Shown here piece by piece: positions 1-5,656 of a DNA stretch of 8,051 nucleotides. A program made the position numbers and the translations under genes. The DNA is from an uncultured Clostridia bacterium (lineage in GTDB: Bacteria > Bacillota > Clostridia > Oscillospirales > CAG-272): NCBI GenBank assembly GCA_937895775.1, contig CALBLD010000288.1:1-8051 (forward strand). The letters run 5' to 3'. Below the pieces are notes generated by a model that was not told the DNA's origin, made no database searches, and worked only from the letters and a program-made list of their open reading frames with translations. Every line of letters starts with the position of its first letter. The stretch's first letter is position 1.

Positions 1-414
1 GGAAGGGTGTCTCTGCCCCGCACGGCTGAAAAAAGAGGTTGACTTCAGACTTCCGGGCGTGCGGGACAAATACCGACAACCGAATAAACCGACGTATTTG
101 TTAAAATAATGACAAATACGTCGGTTTTTATATACGGGAATTGTGATTTGTCGGGTAAAGATTGCTGTTGATGTCCACCCGATATATGGCAATCTGTGAG
201 CAATCCGACTGCGATACATGGAAAAATCCGTAAGCTCGTTTTGCCGCCGATCGGTTGCGTCGATCTTTCGGTCACTGACTAACATAAATCCGAAGTTTCC
301 GATGACGTGCAGCGTTGTTTAATATGCCAAATAATGGAAACAAGAATCCGATACCGAATAAAAATATCGAAAAATGGATAAACTAACACAATAATCGGGA
401 AAAGAGGTCAGAAG
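1..414. other. Intergenic region with an unresolved upstream gene end
   Basis: No convincing gene lies here. All three forward frames are open from base 1 but stop early (about 27, 42 and 109), so a + strand gene from outside the window may end at about 27 or 42, just before the hairpin at 86-128. The few visible residues (for example the C-terminal LPRTAEKRG in the frame ending at 42) are too short to identify. In related genomes rsmG or mnmG often precedes the noc-parAB genes, but the residues do not show a recognisable end of either. From 130 to about 400 I see no tRNA, no convincing promoter and no conserved ORF; the minus-strand ORFs have unlikely composition. Confidence 0.4.
86..128 (+). 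terminator. Rho-independent terminator, 16-bp perfect stem
   Basis: A perfect inverted repeat pairs 86-101 with 112-127 (arm AAACCGACGTATTTGT), with a 10-nt AT-rich loop and a run of five T at 125-129. It suits termination of a + strand transcript entering from the left. The A-rich left flank gives TTTATT on the other strand, so weak bidirectional action is possible. Confidence 0.8.
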
Positions 415-1309
415 ATGTGGCTTGTTCATTCGGCAGTTTCCGCGTTTTTTGCGGGTCTTATACCCGTTCTCGGTAAAAAAGCACTTTCGGAGGCGTCTGC
501 AGAGTTCATATCGTTTGCGAGAAACGGCTGCGCACTTGTTTTTGCGCTGATCGTTCTGCTCATTTCGGGCGATCGACCTATTCTGCACTTCCCTTCTCTT
601 CTCTTTTTCGGTCTTGCGGGTATCTGTGAGCTTGCGGCGTGGCTGTTTACCTTCAGGCTTATCGATCGATGCCGTCTGTCGGTAATTGCGCCTCTTGATA
701 AGGCAACTGTTGCTACCGTGTTTTTTCTCTCATATATGTCGGGAATTGCCCGGGTCACGCCGCAACAGATTACTGCTTCCGCTTTAATAGTTGTCGGAGT
801 ACTTTTTATATTACTTTTTGTCGATGCCTTTCGCCGTGACATCGAAACAATTTTTTTCCTTATAGCAGCCCATCTTTTTTCCGCTTTGTCGCCGATCTTT
901 TCACGTGCCGGGCTGATGCAGAATCGTATGTCTGCGTACAGCGGTCTTTTTGTACGTAATCTTTCCGGATTTATATTTGCAGTAGTGCTTCTTGCTTTTT
1001 CAATTAGAAAAAATGCGGTTTTCCACAGCTTGTGGAAAAGGTGGGAAAAACAAACCCCGCCATAAACAAAGGATTTCCGCAAAAACTGTCTTGTTTTCAA
1101 TGGCTTCGGGACTGTCGGGTGCTGTATCATGGATGTTTTACTATCTGGCACTAAACGGTGGTGCTGTCGGCACCGTTCAGGCGGTCGCAAAACTCGGCTT
1201 TCTTGTTACGCTTTTCTTTTCGCGCGTTGTATATAAAGAAAAAATCGGGAAAAGGATCCTTATCGGCTACGCAGTCATTATTATTGGCGTTCTGATCCTG
1301 CTTTTTTGA
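415..1309 (+). pseudogene. DMT/EamA-family transporter, frame-disrupted
   Basis: This is a polytopic membrane protein of the drug/metabolite transporter superfamily, with the usual two EamA repeats; the substrate cannot be told from sequence. The first frame (415-1065, 216 aa) has hydrophobic segments near residues 3-20, 36-51, 61-80, 88-107, 118-136, 145-160 and 182-197. The stretch APLDKATVATVFFLSY resembles the end of a first EamA repeat. The last three segments, including AKLGFLVTLFFSRVVYKEKI and GYAVIIIGVLILLF, lie in the next frame and end at 1309. Removing one A from the A5 run at 1046-1050 joins the two (…KRWENKPRHKQ…) into about 297 aa, a normal DMT length. The start at 415 has AAAGAGGT at 401-408, 6 nt upstream. 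The break may be a real mutation, a slippage site or a sequencing error. No terminator is visible after it. Confidence 0.75.
1019..1039. repeat. Perfect inverted pair of DnaA-box-like 9-mers
   Basis: TTTTCCACA (1019-1027) and its exact complement TGTGGAAAA (1031-1039) flank a 3-nt spacer. Each differs by one base from the DnaA-box consensus TTATCCACA. The pair lies inside the transporter gene, 6 bases before the A5 run where its reading frame breaks. It could be DnaA binding sites, a small hairpin, or chance in coding sequence. Confidence 0.35.
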
Positions 1310-1364
1310 TAAAAACATTCATTCTTCCCTTTTATTTCGGCATTTTTCTCTTTTGATCTGTGTT

Positions 1365-1401
1365 AGTATTATAGCGGCGGCGTAAGTCGCCCTATAATAC
1401 T
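1365..1401. repeat. Inverted repeat upstream of the ParB-like gene
   Basis: AGTATTATAG (1365-1374) pairs perfectly with CTATAATACT (1392-1401). After a one-base bulge the stem continues with GGCG/CGCC (1376-1379 with 1388-1391), leaving a loop of about 8 nt. No T-run follows on either strand, so it is not an obvious terminator. The right arm contains a perfect TATAAT (1393-1398), but the matching -35 is poor and a start there would leave a very short leader before the gene at 1421. It may be an operator or a structured leader. Confidence 0.5.
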
Positions 1402-1420
1402 ATGTAAGGATCGTGATTTC

Positions 1421-2077
1421 ATGTTGTCATCCTTTTTTTCGGACAAGAAGAGCCGTATGCGGGTTTGCCGCATCGACTGCGAGCGCATAATTATTCCCGA
1501 TTGCGGCGAGAGATCGGGCAGTGATTCGTTGTCTGTAACTTCCCTCGCTGCGAGTATATCAAAAATCGGCTTATTGCAGCCCCTTTTGGTTGTTAAAAAT
1601 CGCCATATGCATAATTATACCCTGCTCTGTGGAAGGCGCAGACTGATAGCACTGAAAATGCTCGGCTTGAAATCTGCCGATTGTATTGTCCTTGACTCAA
1701 CCGATTTTCCGCCCGAAACATATCTTTTTGCCGAAAATTTCTTTTCCTATGATCTGTCTGAATACGATTTCGGCAGACTGGCGGCTAAGATCGGTTCTGA
1801 TGATGATCTTGACAATCGTAATCTTGCCGAAATGCTGTGTATTTCCTCCGCAAAGCTTCAGACACTGTTGAACCGAAAAGAGGAGCCGAAATTCAACACC
1901 GTCGGAAGCAAATACATAATTAAGGATCTTCGGCTATTTCATAACAGTCTGAAAAAGCTTGTATCGACCCTGACTTCCTCGGGTCTGAATGTAAGTCTGA
2001 CCGTAAATGAGGAAAACGACGCTTTTTCGTTTGTTATCAGAGTCAGAGCGGATGAAAATGTTTCACGTGAAACATAA
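1421..2077 (+). CDS. Divergent ParB/Noc-like DNA-binding protein
   Basis: This is a 218-aa member of the ParB/Spo0J/Noc superfamily, shorter than typical ParB or Noc (about 280-300 aa). The N-terminal ParB fold is recognisable: SLAASISKIGLLQPLLVVK (41-59), then CGRRRLIALKMLG (70-82) in place of the usual GERRWRA, and ENFFSYDL (105-112) in place of ENIQREDL. A weak helix-turn-helix is possible at about 133-151 (RNLAEMLCISSAKLQTLLN). The C-terminal part (DLRLFHNSLKKLVSTL…) resembles the dimerisation end of clostridial Noc-like proteins. The start has TAAGGA at 1405-1410, 10 nt upstream. The gene precedes parA as noc precedes soj in many Firmicutes, and its last codons (NVSRET) are a translation of parS site 1. 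I infer a role in nucleoid occlusion or origin organisation. The loss of Q and R from the second CTP motif makes canonical CTP-clamp action uncertain, so no gene symbol is given. Confidence 0.75.
   Translation: MLSSFFSDKKSRMRVCRIDCERIIIPDCGERSGSDSLSVTSLAASISKIGLLQPLLVVKNRHMHNYTLLCGRRRLIALKMLGLKSADCIVLDSTDFPPETYLFAENFFSYDLSEYDFGRLAAKIGSDDDLDNRNLAEMLCISSAKLQTLLNRKEEPKFNTVGSKYIIKDLRLFHNSLKKLVSTLTSSGLNVSLTVNEENDAFSFVIRVRADENVSRET
2059..2074. promoter_or_regulatory. parS: parS site 1 (inside the 3' end of the ParB-like gene)
   Basis: TGTTTCACGTGAAACA is a perfect 16-bp palindrome matching the known Firmicutes parS consensus. With its flanking bases the palindrome extends to 18 bp. It lies within the last codons of the upstream ParB-like gene (stop at 2075-2077), so the sequence is both coding and a ParB loading site. 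Confidence 0.93.
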
Positions 2078-2097
2078 AATCATGCGCTACATGAGCT

Positions 2098-2113
2098 TGT
2101 TTCACGTGAAACA
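2098..2113. promoter_or_regulatory. parS: parS site 2
   Basis: This is a second identical TGTTTCACGTGAAACA palindrome, 39 bp start-to-start after site 1, in the gap between the ParB-like gene and parA. ParB from 3036-3926 is the expected ligand. Confidence 0.93.
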
Positions 2114-2143
2114 TTGTACAACATATGCTGCACTTCATGCGTT

Positions 2144-2159
2144 TGTTTCACGTGAAACA
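2144..2159. promoter_or_regulatory. parS: parS site 3
   Basis: This is a third identical TGTTTCACGTGAAACA palindrome, 46 bp start-to-start after site 2. It ends 36 bp before the -35 element of the parA promoter, close enough that ParB loading and sliding from here could affect parAB transcription. That effect is inference. Confidence 0.93.
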
Positions 2160-2195
2160 TTTTCAAACAAAAAGGTAAAAAATCCGAAAAGCCTA

Positions 2196-2224
2196 TTGAT
2201 TTAGCGATGATTCTGTGCTATAAT
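2196..2224 (+). promoter_or_regulatory. Sigma-A promoter of parA-parB
   Basis: The -35 is TTGATT (2196-2201), the spacer is 17 bp, and the -10 is a perfect TATAAT (2219-2224) with an extended TGC just upstream (2216-2218). Transcription would start near 2231, about 30 nt before the parA start codon. Confidence 0.75.
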
Positions 2225-2261
2225 TAGCAAAATAAAATTTATGCGGGGTGGTGAAAAAAGA

Positions 2262-3023
2262 ATGGGGAAAATAATTGCGTTTTCCAACCAGAAAGGCGGG
2301 ATCGGCAAAACCACTTCTGCGGTCAATGTTGCCGCATCGGTCGCGCTGAAAAAGAAAAAAACATTGCTTGTTGACCTTGATCCGCAGGGAAATGCCACAA
2401 GCGGAGTCGGGGTAAGCAAAAAGGGGGATCTTCCGTCGGTTTACGAATTACTTATCGGCGAAAAAACCATTGAAGAAACCATTGTCAAGACCGATTTCGG
2501 CGATCTTTGGGTAATTCCTTCGAATATAAGACTTGCGGGAGCCGAAATTGAACTTGTCGGAAGCGAAAAAAGGGAATCGCTTCTGAAAAACGAGCTTGAA
2601 AAGATAGTCGACGGCTTTGATTACATAATAATCGACTGTCCTCCGTCGCTCGGAATCCTGACTCTCAATGCGCTTGCGGCTGCCGACGGTGTAATTATAC
2701 CTATGGTCTGCGAGTATTATGCGCTTGAGGGACTTTCTCAGCTCGTTCTGACGGTCAAACAGATAAAAAAGAACTACAATCCGAAGCTTGAAATAGTCGG
2801 AATCCTTATCACAATGTATGACAGACGACTCAATCTGTCCAAAATGGTGGAAAAGGAGCTTGAAAAGTATTACGGCGACAAGATTTTCAAGACAAGGATC
2901 AAGAGGAACGTGCGCCTGTCGGAGGCTCCGTCCTATGGACAACCCGTATTTTATTATGACAAGCTTTCAAGCGGTACCGAAGAGTATCTTGCGGTTGCGA
3001 CCGAGCTTATCAAACGTATTTAA
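2262..3023 (+). CDS. parA: Chromosome partitioning ATPase ParA (Soj)
   Basis: This is a 253-aa ParA/MinD-type P-loop ATPase that works with ParB-parS in origin segregation; in sporulating Firmicutes the homologue Soj also acts on DnaA. The deviant Walker A is KGGIGKTT (11-18), the A' region is LLVDLDPQGN (35-44), and Walker B is YIIIDCPPSLG (121-131). Length is normal for chromosomal ParA, with no N-terminal HTH. An in-frame ATG at 2241 exists, but the SD-like GGTGGTGA (2247-2254) lies between it and the ATG at 2262, and MGKIIAFSNQKGG is the usual family start, so 2262 is chosen. parB begins 12 nt after the stop, so the two are probably co-transcribed from the promoter at 2196-2224. It could also be called soj. 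Confidence 0.95.
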   Translation: MGKIIAFSNQKGGIGKTTSAVNVAASVALKKKKTLLVDLDPQGNATSGVGVSKKGDLPSVYELLIGEKTIEETIVKTDFGDLWVIPSNIRLAGAEIELVGSEKRESLLKNELEKIVDGFDYIIIDCPPSLGILTLNALAAADGVIIPMVCEYYALEGLSQLVLTVKQIKKNYNPKLEIVGILITMYDRRLNLSKMVEKELEKYYGDKIFKTRIKRNVRLSEAPSYGQPVFYYDKLSSGTEEYLAVATELIKRI

Positions 3024-3035
3024 AAGGAAGGGAAG

Positions 3036-3926
3036 ATGAAAATGGCAAAGAAAACGGGACTGGGAAGGGGACTTGATGCCCTTTTTGCCGAGACAAATGA
3101 ATCGGCAAACGAGGAAAAAGCCCCCGTAACCCTGAATCTGTCGCTTATTCAGCCGAGAAGCGGTCAGCCGAGAAAGCATTTTGACAAGGATGCGCTTGCG
3201 GTTCTTGCAGATTCGATAGCCAGAAACGGGCTTATACAGCCAATTGCCGTCAGGGCAACATCGAACGGTTACTATGAGATAATTGCGGGAGAGAGACGCT
3301 GGCGCGCGTCAAAACTTGCGGGTCTTACCGAGGTTCCCGTGGTAATTATCGATTCGGACGATCAGAAAACCGCCGAACTTTCGCTTATCGAGAACATTCA
3401 GCGTGAGGATCTGAACCCGATTGAGGAAGCTATGGCGTACAGATCGCTTATAAACGATTATAAATTGACACAGGAGGAGCTTTCGACAAGGCTCGGGCGG
3501 TCGCGCACGGCGATAGCAAACACAATGCGTCTGCTTGATCTGCCCGATGATCTGTCCGAAAAGGTCGCCTCCGGTGAGTTGAGCGAGGGTCACGGACGGG
3601 CATTGCTCGGACTTCGCGACAGGTCGAAGCTTTCGGAGACCGCAAAAGCGGTCTGCGAAAGGGAATTGTCGGTCAGACAGACCGAAGAACTTGTCAGAAG
3701 GCTCAACGAAAGCTTCGGAAAAACAAAAACCGAAGAGAGCGGAGCTTCCGTCCGCGATGTTGATTATATAGCCGAGCTTGAAAAGCGGATCAGAAACAGC
3801 ATCGGACGGTCGGTCAGAATAGTCGAGGGAAGAAAAACAAAGAAAATCGAGATCGAATACACCGACAATGCCGATCTTGACGCACTTCTTCAGCGGTTGT
3901 GCGGAGCAGAATTTTTCAACGAATGA
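3036..3926 (+). CDS. parB: Chromosome partitioning protein ParB (Spo0J)
   Basis: This is a 296-aa parS-binding CTPase clamp. The N-terminal KKTGLGRGLDALF (5-17) is the conserved ParA-stimulating motif. The CTP-binding motifs are intact: GERRWRA (85-91) and ENIQRED (119-125). The HTH is at about 144-165 (LTQEELSTRLGRSRTAIANTMR), and a C-terminal dimerisation region follows from about 240 (VDYIAELEKRIRNSIGRSVRI). The SD AAGGAAGGG (3024-3032) could serve the ATG at 3036 or the in-frame ATG at 3042 (MAKKTG…); the second has the better spacing to the AAGGG part, so the true protein may be 294 aa. The expected targets are the three parS sites 0.9 kb upstream. Contrast with the degenerate ParB-like gene at 1421-2077. 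Confidence 0.95.
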   Translation: MKMAKKTGLGRGLDALFAETNESANEEKAPVTLNLSLIQPRSGQPRKHFDKDALAVLADSIARNGLIQPIAVRATSNGYYEIIAGERRWRASKLAGLTEVPVVIIDSDDQKTAELSLIENIQREDLNPIEEAMAYRSLINDYKLTQEELSTRLGRSRTAIANTMRLLDLPDDLSEKVASGELSEGHGRALLGLRDRSKLSETAKAVCERELSVRQTEELVRRLNESFGKTKTEESGASVRDVDYIAELEKRIRNSIGRSVRIVEGRKTKKIEIEYTDNADLDALLQRLCGAEFFNE

Positions 3927-3944
3927 GAAATAATACACTATAAT
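3915..3944 (+). promoter_or_regulatory. Possible promoter of serS
   Basis: A perfect TATAAT (3939-3944) lies between parB and serS, with a poor -35 candidate TTCAAC (3915-3920) 18 bp upstream. A start near 3951 would leave a leader of about 15 nt ending in the SD. Read-through from parAB is an alternative. There is no room here for a serine T-box, which precedes serS in many Firmicutes. Confidence 0.4.
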
Positions 3945-3965
3945 ATATAAAAGTGAGGAATAAAA

Positions 3966-5255
3966 ATGTTAGACATAAAGTACATCAAGGAAAAACCCGA
4001 AGAAGTGATTGCGAGACTTGCAAAGAAGGGCAAGGACGCGAAGGAAGAGATTGCGGCGATAATCGAGCTTGACGACAGGCGCAGAGCACTTATCGGCGAG
4101 ACCGAACAGCTCAAGGCGGAGAAGAACAAAACATCGAAGCTGATTCCGCAGTACAAAAAAGAGGGAAGAGACACCACCGGAATTTTTGCGGAAATGAAGA
4201 AGCTTGGCGACACGATCGCCGAAAACGACGCAAGGCTCAAGGAAACCGAAGAAAAGCTAAACGGCATACTGCTTTGCCTGCCGAACCTTCCCGACGACGA
4301 TCTGCTCCCCGGCGGCAAGGAAAACAATCAGCCGCTTCGTTACTGGGGTGAGCATCGTACCTTTGATTTTGAGCCGAAAAATCACGTCGATCTTTGCACA
4401 AATCTCGGACTGATCGACTATCCGCGCGGAACAAAGCTTGCGGGATCCGGCTTCTGGATCTATCGCGGAATGGGCGCAAGACTTGAGTGGGCGCTTCTGA
4501 ACTACTTCATTGAGACACACATCGCCGACGGCTACGAGATGATCCTGCCGCCGCACATGCTTGAATACGAGTGCGGACTCACAGCGGGACAGTTCCCGAA
4601 ATTTGCCGACGAGGTCTACAAGATAGAAAATCCGACCGACGGAAGAGTGCATTACATGCTCCCGACCGCCGAGGCTGCGCTTGCGTCGATTTACAGGAAC
4701 GAAATACTCAGCGAGTCCGATCTCCCGAAGAAAATGTTCTCCTACACCCCCTGTTTCCGCCGCGAGGCAGGCTCCTACCGCTCGGACGAGAGGGGAATGG
4801 TCAGGGGACACCAGTTCAACAAGGTCGAAATGTTCCAGTATACGCTGCCCGAGGCAAGTGACGCAGCATTTGAAGAACTTGTGACGAAGGCTGAGAACCT
4901 CGTGAAGGGGCTTGGATTCCACTTCCGCACGGTCAAGCTTGCCGCAGAGGATTGCTCGGCATCGATGGCGCGCACCTACGATATCGAGATAAACATTCCG
5001 TCGATGAACGGATACAAGGAGGTTTCGTCGGTGTCCAACGCCCGCGATTATCAGGCGCGCCGCGGAATGATACGCGTAAAGCGTGCCGACGGCAGGATAG
5101 AGTATGTGCATACCCTCAACGGCTCGGGTCTTGCGACCTCGCGTGTGCTTCCCGCACTTGTCGAGCAGAACCAGAACGCGGACGGCTCTGTGAACGTCCC
5201 CGACGTACTCAAAAAGTGGGTCGGCGTTGACGTTATCCGCCCGGAAGGGAAGTAA
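3966..5255 (+). CDS. serS: Serine--tRNA ligase
   Basis: This 429-aa class II aminoacyl-tRNA synthetase charges tRNA-Ser with serine in the cytoplasm. The N-terminal arm (about 1-105) is charged and helical, as expected of the tRNA-binding coiled coil (QLKAEKNKTSKLIPQYKKEG and following). The catalytic core begins at about 130. Motif 1 surrounds 161-197 (SGFWIYRGMGARLEWALLNY…), TAEAAL (234-239) stands where TSE/TAE is found, motif 2 is FRREAGSYRSDERGMVRGHQF (264-284), and motif 3 is NGSGLATSRVLPALVE (385-400). The start at 3966 has GTGAGGA at 3953-3959. It lies 39 nt after parB in the same direction, an arrangement common in clostridia. Some positions differ from the textbook form (RSDERGM for RDTRGL, GLATSR for GLAVGR), but all motifs are present. 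Confidence 0.95.
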   Translation: MLDIKYIKEKPEEVIARLAKKGKDAKEEIAAIIELDDRRRALIGETEQLKAEKNKTSKLIPQYKKEGRDTTGIFAEMKKLGDTIAENDARLKETEEKLNGILLCLPNLPDDDLLPGGKENNQPLRYWGEHRTFDFEPKNHVDLCTNLGLIDYPRGTKLAGSGFWIYRGMGARLEWALLNYFIETHIADGYEMILPPHMLEYECGLTAGQFPKFADEVYKIENPTDGRVHYMLPTAEAALASIYRNEILSESDLPKKMFSYTPCFRREAGSYRSDERGMVRGHQFNKVEMFQYTLPEASDAAFEELVTKAENLVKGLGFHFRTVKLAAEDCSASMARTYDIEINIPSMNGYKEVSSVSNARDYQARRGMIRVKRADGRIEYVHTLNGSGLATSRVLPALVEQNQNADGSVNVPDVLKKWVGVDVIRPEGK

Positions 5256-5304
5256 TTACTGTCGGTCAGCCGATCTGCGCTTTTCGGTCTGTAATCTCAC
5301 AATC

Positions 5305-5345
5305 TGTGGAAAAGTATGTGGACAACTGTTGAAAAGTGTGCAAAA
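5305..5345 (-). repeat. Array of four DnaA-box-like 9-mers
   Basis: Read on the minus strand, TTTTCCACA (5313-5305), TTGTCCACA (5325-5317), TTTTCAACA (5335-5327) and TTTTGCACA (5345-5337) resemble the DnaA box TTATCCACA. The first two differ at one position and the last two at two. Starts are spaced 12, 10 and 10 bp, close to one helical turn, all in one orientation. A DnaA-binding cluster near the origin is an inference. Confidence 0.45.
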
Positions 5346-5391
5346 CTTCGGGAAAACCGAAAAAAATCCCGAAAAGCGGGTGTTATAAATG

Positions 5392-5428
5392 AAATCCCGA
5401 CGAAGCATCATGCTTCGTCGGGATTTTT
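5392..5428 (+). terminator. serS terminator, 16-bp perfect stem
   Basis: AAATCCCGACGAAGCA (5392-5407) pairs perfectly with 5411-5426 around a 3-nt loop, ending in TTTTT (5424-5428). It lies about 140 nt past the serS stop. Because cysS converges from the right, the hairpin may also stop that transcript, although the T-run on the minus strand is weak. Confidence 0.8.
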
Positions 5429-5460
5429 GTGTAAATATTGTCATTGACGGTTGCAGGCGG

Positions 5461-5482
5461 ATATCCACAGAATTGTGGATTC
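5461..5482. repeat. Inverted pair of DnaA-box-like sequences
   Basis: ATATCCACA (5461-5469) faces TGTGGATTC (5474-5482), giving a 7-bp inverted repeat ATCCACA/TGTGGAT with a 4-nt spacer. A third weaker copy, CGTGGATTT, lies at 5491-5499. The first differs from the DnaA consensus by one base. Confidence 0.35.
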
Positions 5483-5620
5483 TACGGAGCCGTGGATTTC
5501 ACAGTCCGTCTGCCGGGGTGTGGGTTGTCGCGCAAAAAGCCGCAACCGCTCCGGCTCGGAGTGAATCGTGTCGCGCGGATTTTATAAGCGATGCCGTCCC
5601 CGTCCGATTGCCCGTCCGGT

Positions 5621-5656
5621 GACTGTCAGTTCGACCGTCAGTTCGACCGTCAGTTC
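5621..5656. repeat. 12-bp tandem repeat, three copies, at the cysS 3' end
   Basis: Three units of GACYGTCAGTTC (5621-5632, 5633-5644, 5645-5656) occur in tandem; the first has T and the other two have C at the fourth base. The third copy covers the cysS stop codon (5650-5652). The period is 12, so each copy repeats an in-frame AAC TGA on the minus strand, giving three successive stop codons in the cysS frame. Confidence 0.8.

Larger units (their letters stand above)
5256..5649. other. Convergent serS/cysS intergenic region
   Basis: This is a gap of about 390 bp between converging genes. It holds the DnaA-box-like array, the serS terminator, an inverted DnaA-box-like pair and a 12-bp tandem repeat, each listed separately. 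A 7-bp inverted repeat TTCGGGA/TCCCGAA (5347-5353 with 5367-5373) separates the array from the terminator. Between 5504 and 5590 I see nothing definable. At 5599-5618 the octamer CCCGTCCG occurs twice, 12 bp apart. The ORFs that can be drawn here show no recognisable protein. Confidence 0.55.

Noticed and set aside
426..1190. 254-aa minus-strand ORF across the EamA gene
   Set aside because: It is the antisense shadow of a clear membrane protein; it is rich in R, S and P with no domain.
2007..2204. Small + strand ORF with two MFHVKH/LFHVKH-like repeats in the parS region
   Set aside because: The repeated peptides are direct translations of the palindromic parS sites. The ORF overlaps the ParB-like gene and the parA promoter, with no SD and no family features.
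2241..2261. Upstream ATG for ParA at 2241
   Set aside because: The SD-like GGTGGTGA lies downstream of it and serves the ATG at 2262, which gives the family's normal start.
4257..5111. 284-aa minus-strand ORF opposite serS
   Set aside because: It is the antisense shadow of serS, whose motifs are unambiguous.
5389..5622. 77-aa + strand ORF in the serS/cysS gap
   Set aside because: It begins inside the terminator hairpin and continues through the DnaA-box-like pair, with no SD and no similarity.
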